DNA of 37,713 bases from Planctomycetota bacterium (lineage in GTDB: Bacteria; Planctomycetota; UBA1135; UBA2386). A program made the position numbers and the translations under genes. The first letter of the stretch is position 1. Each line of letters opens with the position of its first letter. The stretch covers positions 126,311 to 164,023 of the forward strand of contig JADLFX010000032.1 in the NCBI GenBank assembly GCA_020849665.1. Reading direction: 5' to 3'. Positions 12,562-20,082 of this stretch are shown one piece after another. The notes beneath the pieces are model-generated. The model saw only the letters and a list, made by a program, of their open reading frames with translations. It made no database searches and was not told the DNA's origin.

Positions 12562-14706
12562 TCAGCGCCGCTGCCCCACGCCCTGGACGTCCAGGTTGGC
12601 GCGGACGCCCTCGGCCAGGCGGTCCCGCACACGGGTGAACGCGGCGCGCTCCGGGGTGCCCTCCGGCGGGGCGAACCGGTCCAGCGCGGCGAGCGCAGCG
12701 GAGCCATGACCCAGCACGGCGTACGCGCTGGCGAGGACCAGGGCCTCGTCGAGCCCCAGGCGGCGCGATCCGGCTTCCGATTCCAGGACCGAGATGGCGA
12801 GGTGCGCGCGGCCCTCCAGGAACGCGGCGTGGGCGAGGAGCGCCGCGGGCACGCCGGCGGGTTCGCGGAGGATCCGATCGCCCCGACCCAGGCGCAGGAG
12901 AGAGGCCAGGCACTCCGGCTCCCGCTCGCGGCCGGCCTGCAGCAGGCGCGCGACCGTCCGGACGGACTCCGCATCCGGATCGGCGTTGCCCTCGAGCACG
13001 CGCAGGATCTCGCTTGGTGCGCGCTGCCCCAGCATCGCGATCGCGGCCTCGACCCGGCGGCGGGCGTCGGCTCCGGCCAGCGCGAGCAGGCGGTCGGGAT
13101 CGACCTCGAAGAGGTACCACGCACCCTCGCGATCCGCGGGTGGCACGTGGCGCAGCCAATGGTGGATCCGGTCCCGGTGCGGCACGGCGCCGGCGCCCTG
13201 CGCAGGCTGCACCGAGCGCGGGTCCGAGCGCGCGAGGTCCATCCCGTAGACGAGGAGCCTGCCCGGCCGAGGGCCGCCTTCGGCCGGCAGGCGCGCGGCG
13301 TCGGGGTGGCGCGCGTGCAGCACTGCCTCGTCCTCGTCGTGCAGCCAGCTCACCCGCCAGTCGAGGTTCGAGTCCCAGAAGAGCAGGTAGGGGCGCGGTG
13401 CGAGGAGGTTGAAGGCCTGGATGTAGCGCGGCGCCTCCGTGGCATGGAATGCGAGGAGGCCCAGGAGCAGTGCCGCGAACCCAGCCCTCCGCACGCGCGC
13501 GGGCGTGGTCGTGGCTTCGCCCACCAGCCATCCGCCGCCGCGTGCCGCGACCAGGGCGAGGAGGGGCAGGACCGGCAGGAGATAGCGCACGCCGATCTGC
13601 AGCGCGGTGAAGAACGACAGGTAGAGCACCGGCACGCCGATCGCGAGGACCAGCAGGAGGCGCAGGCGCGCGGGCCACGCCGGCCGGCGCACCGCGACGC
13701 CCACGCCGAGCAGGGCCAGGAACGCGAGCGGCAGCTTGGTGCCGAGCGCCACGACGAAGTAGAGCGGGTGGCCGCCGCGCAGGATGCGGTCGAGGAAGTA
13801 GGTGACCCCGCCCTGCTCGGAATAGAACTTCTGGTAGTCCACGCCGCGCACGAACGGCTCGGGCAGGAGTGCCAGCAGCTGCGGAACCAGCGGCCACGCG
13901 ACCAGCCGGCGGAAGCTGGCGCTCAGCGGGCCGGCCGCGGGATCCTGGGGATTCACGGGCGCCGGCGCCGCGGGGCGCACCGTGTAGCCACCCGTGCCGA
14001 ACCCGTAGCAGGCGTGCAGCACCAGGGTCGCGATGGCGGCCACGGCGAGTCCCGCGAGCCCTAGGTCGAGCACGCGTGCGCCGCCGCCGCCGCGACGAAG
14101 GGCGAAGCCGGGCGCCCAGCCGCGCAGGGCGGCCACGCCCAGCGCGATGCCCAGCACCGGGACGAGGAAGAGCGCGAGGTACTTGGTGGCCAGCGCGAGA
14201 CCGAGTGCGCAGCCGAGAGCGGGGATCGCCCAGCGCGTCCCGGTCTGCAGCCACCGCCACGCCACGTGCACGGCGAGGACGTAGAACGCAGCCAGCGCCA
14301 TGTCCGAGGTCATCAGGCAGCCGTGCGCGAGGACGATCGGGTTGGCGCAGTGCAGGGCGAGGGCGAGCAGGCCGAGCCGGGGGCCGAGGGCATCCTTCGC
14401 GAAGCGGTGCACGAAGAACGCGCACAGGATCGCGAAGGGCAGCAGCCCGAGCCGCCCCCAGAACTTGTAGGCCACGAGGTCCATCGGGTCGTGGACCCAC
14501 GCGAAGAGCTGGTTGGCCAGGAAGGGCAGGGGGCCGTGCAGGATCGTGACGAAGACGTCGAAGCGGCCCTCCTGCCGGATCGCGATCCCGGCCTTGAGGT
14601 AGTTCATCTCGTCGGTGGTCCACTCGGTCTGCCACGCCAGCGCGAGCAGGACCATGGCGTGGGCCAGGAGCACGAGAGCCGGGAGATGGCGCCGGAGGGC
14701 GTTCAC
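12562..14706 (-). CDS. PMT/ArnT-like integral membrane glycosyltransferase (GT39/GT83 type)
   Basis: 714 residues from GTG 14706. Residues 1-27 are the first membrane helix (LPALVLLAHAMVLLALAWQT), immediately followed by TEWTTDEMNYLKAG, whose Asp-Glu in the first periplasmic loop is the catalytic signature of PMT-family enzymes. About ten further helices follow to residue about 420 (LGLLPFAILCAFFVHRF, ATKYLALFLVPVLGIALGVA, TALQIGVRYLLPVLPLLALV). The YQKFYSEQGGVTYFLDRILR segment is a typical periplasmic loop. The last 290 residues are soluble and periplasmic-like, ending in helical repeats that may bind partner proteins. Such enzymes move a sugar from a polyprenyl-phosphate carrier onto lipid or protein. 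The acceptor is unknown. The gene stands alone and has a terminator downstream. Confidence 0.83.
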   Translation of the reverse strand: MNALRRHLPALVLLAHAMVLLALAWQTEWTTDEMNYLKAGIAIRQEGRFDVFVTILHGPLPFLANQLFAWVHDPMDLVAYKFWGRLGLLPFAILCAFFVHRFAKDALGPRLGLLALALHCANPIVLAHGCLMTSDMALAAFYVLAVHVAWRWLQTGTRWAIPALGCALGLALATKYLALFLVPVLGIALGVAALRGWAPGFALRRGGGGARVLDLGLAGLAVAAIATLVLHACYGFGTGGYTVRPAAPAPVNPQDPAAGPLSASFRRLVAWPLVPQLLALLPEPFVRGVDYQKFYSEQGGVTYFLDRILRGGHPLYFVVALGTKLPLAFLALLGVGVAVRRPAWPARLRLLLVLAIGVPVLYLSFFTALQIGVRYLLPVLPLLALVAARGGGWLVGEATTTPARVRRAGFAALLLGLLAFHATEAPRYIQAFNLLAPRPYLLFWDSNLDWRVSWLHDEDEAVLHARHPDAARLPAEGGPRPGRLLVYGMDLARSDPRSVQPAQGAGAVPHRDRIHHWLRHVPPADREGAWYLFEVDPDRLLALAGADARRRVEAAIAMLGQRAPSEILRVLEGNADPDAESVRTVARLLQAGREREPECLASLLRLGRGDRILREPAGVPAALLAHAAFLEGRAHLAISVLESEAGSRRLGLDEALVLASAYAVLGHGSAALAALDRFAPPEGTPERAAFTRVRDRLAEGVRANLDVQGVGQRR

Positions 14707-15053
14707 GCGTGCGGGCGATGTTGGCGGGCGGGGCCCCGGGCTCCAAGGGTGAAGCAGGGCGGCACCCGCGCCGTCGCGGGCGTGCTCGGGCGGCCATTCC
14801 CAGGACCGCCGCGTGGCGCGGCCCTTCCCCCGGGTGGCGTGGCCTGCGTCCCGCGAGCGGTTCCGGGTGCCCCATCGCACTCCCGGGGTGGGCCGGCGCC
14901 ACGGGCGCGGGCCTTGGCTGCGGCCGACTCCGGACCGCGATGGGCAAGAGAAGTGTTCAAGGCGTCGGGGCGCTGTCCTATACACGGCGCCGGCGCCCCA
15001 CCTGTGAACCGCTTGGGGCACGGTCGCAACCGCAACCAACCAATCGAGGCACG
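14707..15053. other. Divergent intergenic region with promoter-like elements
   Basis: This 347-base spacer lies between the PMT-like gene and the PuuD-like gene, which diverge. A possible -10 box TATACA occurs at about 14980 upstream of the plus-strand gene, without a convincing -35 partner. It is flanked by a GGGGCGC/GCGCCCC inverted repeat at about 14967-14999 that could form a hairpin in the leader. Frames that stay open here are GC-driven and show no protein-like character. Confidence 0.4.
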
Positions 15054-15770
15054 ATGGAACTCTTCACGCAGGAGGGCGTGTACTTCCTCCTCCGCTGGCT
15101 GCACTTCCTCGCCGGCATCGTCTGGATCGGACTCCTCTACTACTTCAACTTCGTCCAGACGCCGTTCTTCGCCACCGCCGAGGCTCCCGTCCGTTCGGGC
15201 ATGATCCGCGGACTGGTGCCCAGCGCGCTCTGGTGGTTCCGCTGGGGGGCGATGATCACGTTCCTCTCCGGCTGGGCCTACATCGGGATGAAGATGGGCC
15301 TGGAGAAGGTGCCGCACGGCAGCGCCTACATGACCCTGATCATGACCGGCGGCCTCCTGGGCACCGTGATGTGGGCCAACGTGTGGTTCGTGATCTGGCC
15401 CAATCAGAAGGTCGTGATCGCCAACGCCAACCAGACCGCCACCGGCGGCCAGCCCATCCCGGACGCCGCGAACCGCGGCAAGCGGGCCGGTCTCGCCAGC
15501 CGCACCAACACCGCGCTCTCGATCCCCATGCTCTTCTTCATGGGCGCCGCGAGCCACCTGCAGAGCCTCGGGGACAAGCTCGCCAGGGGCGAGGGCATGA
15601 TCGGCGCGCACTACGGCGTGCTGCTGCTCGTGATCGTGGCGATGGAGTTCAACGCGCTGAGCGGACTCGACCAGCCGCGCCAGAAGATCCTCTCCACGGT
15701 GAAGGGTGCCATCACGCTCGGGTTCATCCTGAGTGCGGTGATGTACTTCTCGTGCGAGGTGTTTATCTGA
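15054..15770 (+). CDS. PuuD/urate-hydroxylase-like integral membrane protein (DUF989 type)
   Basis: 238 residues from ATG 15054. It opens with WLHFLAGIVWIGLLYYFNFV, the hallmark first helix of the urate oxidase N-terminal (PF06181) family. Helices WFRWGAMITFLSGWAYIGM, TLIMTGGLLGTVMWANVWFV, LSIPMLFFMGAASHL, YGVLLLVIVAMEFNAL and ITLGFILSAVMYFSCEV follow, giving at least six membrane spans. Classic PuuD proteins are inner-membrane urate oxidases with a fused C-terminal cytochrome c; this one stops before such a domain. A separate small cytochrome c is encoded 700 bases away on the other strand. Whether it oxidises urate is uncertain, since most short relatives are uncharacterised. Two strong hairpins directly after the stop probably terminate transcription. 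Confidence 0.75.
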   Translation: MELFTQEGVYFLLRWLHFLAGIVWIGLLYYFNFVQTPFFATAEAPVRSGMIRGLVPSALWWFRWGAMITFLSGWAYIGMKMGLEKVPHGSAYMTLIMTGGLLGTVMWANVWFVIWPNQKVVIANANQTATGGQPIPDAANRGKRAGLASRTNTALSIPMLFFMGAASHLQSLGDKLARGEGMIGAHYGVLLLVIVAMEFNALSGLDQPRQKILSTVKGAITLGFILSAVMYFSCEVFI

Positions 15771-15786
15771 TGGCCTGAGTTAGCCC

Positions 15787-15810
15787 AAGGGGGGCCAGTG
15801 GCCCCCCTTT
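15787..15810 (+). terminator. Hairpin terminator 1 after the PuuD-like gene
   Basis: A 10-bp perfect stem (15787-15796 with 15800-15809), loop AGT, ending in TTT, begins 16 bases after the stop codon at 15770. The U-tract is short, but the stem is very stable and the A-rich/T-rich ends mirror each other, so it could work on both strands. Confidence 0.6.
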
Positions 15811-15828
15811 CGAACCCTGAGTTAGCCC

Positions 15829-15852
15829 AAGGGGGGCCAGTGGCCCCCCTTT
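15829..15852 (+). terminator. Hairpin terminator 2 (exact copy)
   Basis: The same stem-loop as at 15787-15810, 42 bases further on. A tandem pair would back up termination between the PuuD-like gene and the convergent minus-strand operon ending at 16467. Confidence 0.55.
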
Positions 15853-15886
15853 CGAACCCCCCGGCGGCGACAACGCGAAGGATGCG

Positions 15887-16396
15887 GGGCGAAGGCGGCG
15901 GGGGCCGTCGGGGATGCGGCCACGCGGGCCTGAGTCGGGAGGCGAGGTTCGCATGGCAGCACGGCGAACGCGGCGGGGAAGGTCAGGGATGCGGACTCGC
16001 AGGACGGAACCTGGGAGGCGAGGTTCGCATGGCAGCGGGGCGAAGGCGGCCGGGGCCGTCAGGGATGCGGCCACGCGGACTCGCAGGACGGAACCTGGGA
16101 GGTGAGGTTCGCATGGCAGCAGGGCGAAGGCGACCGGGGCCGTCAGGGATGCGGCCACGCGGACTCGCAGGACGGAACCTGGGAGGTGAGGTTCGCATGG
16201 CAGCGGGGCGAAGGCGGCCGGGGCCGTCAGGGATGCGGCCATTCGGACTCGCAGGACGGAACCTGGGAGGCGAGGTTCGCATGGCAGCGGGGTGAAGGCG
16301 ACCGGGGCCGTCAGGGATGCGGCCACGCGGACTCGCGGGACGGAACCTGGGAGGTGAGGTCCGCATGGCAGCAGGCCGAAGGCGGCGCGGGCGCAG
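15887..16396. repeat. 84-bp tandem repeat array (about six units)
   Basis: Unit ends marked by TTCGCATGGCAGC fall at 15960, 16036, 16120, 16204, 16288 and (with one change) 16372. The last four units are exactly 84 bp; the first two are shorter (about 74 and 76 bp). Units differ by a few substitutions (CGGCC/CGACC, GGTGAGG/GGCGAGG, CACGC/CATTC). Each carries a small hairpin, GAACCT with AGGTTC around an 8-base loop, kept in most copies. Because 84 is a multiple of three, open frames cross the array on both strands, giving a 28-residue periodic peptide. No ribosome site or recognisable domain supports expression. The array fills most of the roughly 600-base gap before the cytochrome c gene. 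Confidence 0.85.
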
Positions 16397-16466
16397 CGGG
16401 TGGGAGCCTGCGGCGGGGGACTGGGGCTGGGGCGGTGCGGGCTGCGTTGCCGCTGCCCCGCCCGGC

Positions 16467-16826
16467 TCACTGGCTCGGCGGCACTTCGCGCAGGTAGGCC
16501 TCGAGCGCCGGCAGCGCGTCCTGGAGGTAGGGCAACGCCACCATCTGCTTCGTGTCGCGCTTGGGCTTGTAGCCCTCGGGGTAGGTCGCGTGCAGGACGC
16601 GCGCGGTCAGCAGCTCCAGGGACGCGCCGGCGATCTCGGGGCCCTGCGCTCCGGCGACATGGGGGTCGGCGCCGTGGCACACCGTGCAATTCAGGCTGTA
16701 GACGCGGCGGCCCTTCTCGGCGAGGTCGGAGAGCTTGGGGCCGGCCGGCTCGGCCGAGCAGTTGGCGAGGACGATCACCACCGTGAGGGCCGCGGTGAGC
16801 CCCAGGCCTGCGGTCAGGAGTTTCAT
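16467..16826 (-). CDS. Small monohaem c-type cytochrome
   Basis: 119 residues from ATG 16826, eight bases after the mazG stop. Residues 1-22 form a signal sequence or membrane anchor (LLTAGLGLTAALTVVIVLA) followed by Cys23 in LANC, which resembles but does not strictly fit a lipobox. The haem site is CTVCH (Cys47, Cys50, His51). A methionine in KRDTKQMVALPYLQD is the likely distal ligand, followed by the C-terminal helix ALPALEAYLREV. It would carry electrons in the periplasm or at the outer face of the membrane. It is the last gene of a GT87-mazG-cytochrome operon. Its nearness to the PuuD-like protein, whose relatives carry a fused cytochrome c, suggests a possible redox partnership. Confidence 0.83.
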   Translation of the reverse strand: MKLLTAGLGLTAALTVVIVLANCSAEPAGPKLSDLAEKGRRVYSLNCTVCHGADPHVAGAQGPEIAGASLELLTARVLHATYPEGYKPKRDTKQMVALPYLQDALPALEAYLREVPPSQ

Positions 16827-16834
16827 CTCTGGGC

Positions 16835-17608
16835 TCACTTCTCGGCCAACTTCGCCTCGTTCCAAAGACGGTCCATCTCCGCCAGGTCCGCGGTTCCCAT
16901 CCGCTCGCCCAGGCGCTCCTCCACGTGGGCGAAGCGGCGCACGAACTTGTCCATGGTGGCGCGCAGCGCCATCTCGGGGTTGACCTTGGCGTGGCGGGCG
17001 AGGTTCACGAGGCTGAAGAGCACGTCGCCCAACTCCTGCTGCACGGCCGCAGGGTCGCCTTGGGCCAGCGCCCGGTCGAGTTCGGCCAGCTCCTCGTCCA
17101 CCTTGGCGCGCGGGCCCGCGGGGTCGGGCCAGTCGAAACCGACGCGGGCGGCCTTCTCGCCGATCCGGTAGGCGCGGAGCAGCGCGGGCAGCGCCGCCGG
17201 CACTCCGGAGAGCACGCCCTTCGCCCTGGCGGCATCGGCGGCCTTCTCCTGCTGCTTGATCCGCTCCCAGTTGGCCAGCACCTGCTCCGACCCGGACACC
17301 GCGAGGTTGGCGAACACGTGGGGGTGGCGGCGGATCAGCTTGTCGCCGATCCCGCGCGCGACGCGCTCCACGTCGAAGCGGCCGGCCTCGCCGGCGATCT
17401 GCGCGATCAACACGACGTTCATCAGCACGTCGCCGAGCTCCTCGCAGATCCCGTCCTCCTGACCGGCCTGGATCGCGTCGACGGCCTCGAACGCCTCCTC
17501 CAGCAGGTGCGGCGCCATGCTGGCCATGGACTGTTCACGGTCCCACGGACAGCCGTCGGGGGCGCGCAGGCGGGCCACGATCTGCACGAGGCGTGCCAGC
17601 TGCGGCAC
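16835..17608 (-). CDS. mazG: Nucleoside triphosphate pyrophosphohydrolase MazG
   Basis: 257 residues from GTG 17608, chosen because the family sequence starts at LARLVQIVARLRAPDGCPWD; only 17 bases separate it from the upstream stop. Two MazG domains are present. The first has HLLEEAFEAVDAI and EELGDVLMNVVLIAQIA; the second has VDEELAELDRALA and QELGDVLFSLVNLARHA. In both, paired Glu-Glu and Glu-x-x-Asp residues bind magnesium. The middle contains the family segments GDKLIRRHPHVFAN and YRIGEKAARVGFDW. The enzyme hydrolyses NTPs to NMPs and pyrophosphate, cleaning non-canonical nucleotides in the cytoplasm. Length is as usual for full two-domain MazG. It is the middle gene of a minus-strand operon. 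Confidence 0.93.
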   Translation of the reverse strand: MPQLARLVQIVARLRAPDGCPWDREQSMASMAPHLLEEAFEAVDAIQAGQEDGICEELGDVLMNVVLIAQIAGEAGRFDVERVARGIGDKLIRRHPHVFANLAVSGSEQVLANWERIKQQEKAADAARAKGVLSGVPAALPALLRAYRIGEKAARVGFDWPDPAGPRAKVDEELAELDRALAQGDPAAVQQELGDVLFSLVNLARHAKVNPEMALRATMDKFVRRFAHVEERLGERMGTADLAEMDRLWNEAKLAEK

Positions 17609-17625
17609 CCCGGTTGGAGGCGTGC

Positions 17626-18897
17626 TCAGGCCTGGGGAGGGGGCGTGCGCGCCGCGATCGTCGGTGCCAGGAGTGCGATCCACGCCGCCAAGCCTACCAA
17701 GCCGAGGTGGAGGAGGCCCATCTGGTCGAGGGTGCGCCAGAGCTCGCGTCCGAGCAGCCAGCGCTGCCGCAGGCTCATCGCGAGGGCGAGGCAGAGGGCC
17801 ACGGCCAACCATGCGACCCGTTCGCGCCGGCGGGCGCCCGGCTGCCCGAACGGCAGCTGGGCGCAGAACACCGCGCCCGGCAGGAGGGCGCCGGCCAGGT
17901 GATAGGTGCGGGTCAGCGGGGAGAAGAACGCGGTCGCGAGCATCACCACGCTCGCCTGGAGGAGCCAGCGCCGCGGGTCCTGCACCCGGCGCGCGCGCAC
18001 GAACCCTGCGACGAGGAGGCCGAGGAGCGCAGCCGACCAGAGGCCCTTCACGGCGGCCAGGGCGCCCGGCGGGAGGTCCGCCAGGTGGAACGACGGCTCG
18101 CCGTTCCCGCGCCCGCGGGCCTGCAGCAGGAAGTCGAGGGTGCCGCTCACGCTCGCGCTGCTGCCCTGCCACATCGCGCGGTCGCCGGACCCTTCGCCGA
18201 CCAGAGGGCCGAGCATGGCCCGCGCGAACTCGCCGAGGTGGCGCAGGTGCTCGGCGGACCCCACGATGGGCAGCGGCAGCACCAGGACCAGGAACGCGGC
18301 GGTGGCGGTCAGCGCGGCTGCCGCGCGCCAGCGCCCGGTGCACGGCAGGATCGGCAGGAAGAGGCCGGGGGTGAGCTTGAGCGCGGTCGCGGCGCCGAGC
18401 GTGACGCCCCCGCACGCCGCGTCGGCGCGCGCCAACCGGGCCACCCCGTGGGTGCAGAGCACCGCCACCCAGAGGCTGAGCTGCAGGTTGGTCCAGTTGG
18501 CGGACACGCAGCGTGCGAAGAGGAACACGAAGAGCGCGGCGGGCAGGAGGCGCACCGGGGCGAACGCCCCCGACATGCGTGCCAGGTCGCGCAGGAGCAG
18601 GGCGGTGGCGAGCCCCAGCGAGAGTGCGTAGAGCACGCGCGTGGCCTCGCGCCCGAAGGCCTCGAGTGCGGCCACGAAGGGCAGCAGCGCCACGTGCGGG
18701 TAGCCGAAGGCGCCGTGGTCCGGATGGCTGCGGTACAGGTCGACCCCGCCTCGCATCAGCTCCAGCGCCGCGTCCAGGAAGATGTCGAGGTCGGTGTAGG
18801 CGCGCAGGCTGCGCAGGCTCGACACGGCTCCGACCGCGCACGCCAGGACGAGGACCAGGGGGCCCAGGGCAGGGTGCGGACGCTTCTGCAGGGACAC
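17626..18897 (-). CDS. GT87 (DUF2029)-type polyprenol-phosphate mannosyltransferase-like membrane protein
   Basis: 423 residues from GTG 18897. About ten membrane helices are spread along the chain (LGPLVLVLACAVGAVSSL, LLPAALFVFLFARCVSA, ALTATAAFLVLVLPLPIVG, WLAVALCLALAMSLRQRW). After the first helix comes TDLDIFLDAALELMRGGVDL, then YRSHPDHGAFGYPHVALLP, the typical first-loop signature of GT87 enzymes with its catalytic-type aspartates. Relatives transfer mannose or other sugars from polyprenyl-phosphate to lipid or glycan acceptors in the inner membrane. The substrate here is unknown. It heads a minus-strand operon with mazG and a cytochrome c, and diverges by only 56 bases from the surface-glycan operon on the plus strand. 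Confidence 0.82.
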   Translation of the reverse strand: MSLQKRPHPALGPLVLVLACAVGAVSSLRSLRAYTDLDIFLDAALELMRGGVDLYRSHPDHGAFGYPHVALLPFVAALEAFGREATRVLYALSLGLATALLLRDLARMSGAFAPVRLLPAALFVFLFARCVSANWTNLQLSLWVAVLCTHGVARLARADAACGGVTLGAATALKLTPGLFLPILPCTGRWRAAAALTATAAFLVLVLPLPIVGSAEHLRHLGEFARAMLGPLVGEGSGDRAMWQGSSASVSGTLDFLLQARGRGNGEPSFHLADLPPGALAAVKGLWSAALLGLLVAGFVRARRVQDPRRWLLQASVVMLATAFFSPLTRTYHLAGALLPGAVFCAQLPFGQPGARRRERVAWLAVALCLALAMSLRQRWLLGRELWRTLDQMGLLHLGLVGLAAWIALLAPTIAARTPPPQA

Positions 18898-18953
18898 GCG
18901 CGCGTTATCCTCCCGGCCGACGTCGGGCCGGGCGGCCCGAGATCGGATCGCGC

Positions 18954-19301
18954 GTGGTATCGCATCGCAAGCGCAAGAAAGAGGCGGAGCGGCTCGGCGT
19001 CACCGCCACGGAGCTGGACCTCGTCGCCCTCCTGGAGGAGGTGCTCGACCAGGTCCGCTGGCTCAAGGTCCTCGGCTACGCCAACCAGCACCTGCTCGGC
19101 GAACACCTCAAGATCCCGGCGGCCGAACGGGACCGGATCCTGGCGGCGGCGGCCCGCGCGGTCGAGGACGACCGCCAGGAGCACGCGTGGCGTGCCCGGA
19201 TCGCCGCCCTGAAGGAGGCGTTCCTGCGCCAGCGGCGCGAGCTGCGCCTTGCACTGCGCGAAGGCCCCGCGGCGGCCGAGGCGGCGCATGGCGGGGAGTG
19301 A
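18954..19301 (+). CDS. Hypothetical helical protein, 115 residues, first gene of the glycan operon
   Basis: GTG 18954 is the best start: the sequence upstream loses protein character and runs into the divergent gene's promoter space. The N-terminus is very basic (HRKRKKEAERLG). Long helices follow: LDLVALLEEVLDQVRWLKVL, YANQHLLGEHLKIPAAERDR, then IAALKEAFLRQRRELRLALR. No domain, membrane helix or catalytic motif is recognised. Its 3' end overlaps the glycosyltransferase ATG at 19288 by 14 bases, so it belongs to the operon. It may be a small cytoplasmic accessory factor; I cannot say more. Confidence 0.65.
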   Translation: MVSHRKRKKEAERLGVTATELDLVALLEEVLDQVRWLKVLGYANQHLLGEHLKIPAAERDRILAAAARAVEDDRQEHAWRARIAALKEAFLRQRRELRLALREGPAAAEAAHGGE

Positions 19302-20082
19302 AGGCCCGGCGCCAGGCACGCCGCTCTCCGGCTGCGTGATCGCGTTCGACGAGGAGGACCGGATCGCCGAGTGCGTGCGCAGCCTCGCGTTCTGCGACGA
19401 GGTTCTGGTGGTCGACAGCGCCAGCCGCGACCGCACGCGCGACGTGGCCGCAGCCGCGGGCGCGCGCGTGCTCGTGCACGCACCCTTTCCCGGACATCGC
19501 GAGCAGAAGGACTTCGCCGTGCGGCAGGCGCGCCACGACTGGGTGCTCTGCCTGGACGCGGACGAGCGGGTCACGCCCGAGCTGCGCGAGCGTCTGCTGG
19601 CGCTCAAGCGCGCCGGGCTGCGCGGGGCGGCGTACGAGATGCCGCGCCGCAACCACTACCTGGGCCGCGTGGTGCGCCGCGGGCTCTTCTGGCCCGACCG
19701 CAAGGTCCGGCTCTTCGACCGGCGCCGCGCCCGCTGGGGCGGCACCAATCCGCATGACCGGGTCGAGATCGACGACGGCTCCGTGCCGGCGCGCCTGGAG
19801 GAACCGATCGAGCACCTGAGCTACCGCGACCTGCGCCACCACCTGCGCACGATCGACTCGTTCACCAGGATCGCGGCGCGCGCCCTGCACGCCGAGGGCC
19901 GGCGCGCCAATCCCTTCGACCTCCTGGTCCGCCCGCCGGCCGTGGCGGTGAAGAGCCTGATCCTGAAGCGCGGCTTCCTCGACGGCTGGCGGGGATTCGT
20001 GATCGCGGCGTTGGCCGCGTGGTACGACTGGCTCAAGTACTGGCGGCTCTTCCGGCTGCGCGGGGAGGGATCGAGCCGGTGA
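19288..20082 (+). CDS. GT2 glycosyltransferase, WaaE/KdtX-like (LPS core)
   Basis: 264 residues from ATG 19288. It matches the compact LPS-core glycosyltransferase family: GCVIAFDEEDRIAECVRSLA at the N-terminus, DEVLVVDSASRDRT as the nucleotide-binding aspartate site, and HDWVLCLDADERVTPEL with the metal-binding DAD. FWPDRKVRLFDRRRARWGG and EHLSYRDLRHHLRTID follow as acceptor-side segments typical of WaaE/KdtX proteins. The C-terminal helix GWRGFVIAALAAWYDWLKYW probably contacts the inner membrane. These enzymes add glucose or a related sugar to heptose in the LPS inner core. It overlaps genes on both sides, and its stop TGA shares bases with the next GTG. Confidence 0.9.
   Translation: MAGSEGPAPGTPLSGCVIAFDEEDRIAECVRSLAFCDEVLVVDSASRDRTRDVAAAAGARVLVHAPFPGHREQKDFAVRQARHDWVLCLDADERVTPELRERLLALKRAGLRGAAYEMPRRNHYLGRVVRRGLFWPDRKVRLFDRRRARWGGTNPHDRVEIDDGSVPARLEEPIEHLSYRDLRHHLRTIDSFTRIAARALHAEGRRANPFDLLVRPPAVAVKSLILKRGFLDGWRGFVIAALAAWYDWLKYWRLFRLRGEGSSR

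Larger units (their letters stand above)
15774..15857. repeat. Two identical 42-bp tandem repeats, each with a hairpin
   Basis: Units 15774-15815 and 15816-15857 are identical. Each begins CCTGAGTTAGCCC, then carries the arms AAGGGGGGCC and GGCCCCCCTT around loop AGT, then CGAAC. Exact identity implies a very recent duplication or selection for the hairpin. The same unit is not seen elsewhere in the window. Confidence 0.85.

Noticed and set aside
15887..16396. CRISPR array
   Set aside because: The whole 84-bp unit repeats; there are no unique spacers and no cas genes.
15763..16689. A 308-codon minus-strand open frame with 28-residue repeats across the 84-bp array
   Set aside because: It exists because the period is a multiple of three in GC-rich DNA. 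It overlaps the cytochrome c gene in another frame, has no ribosome site, and shows no domain.
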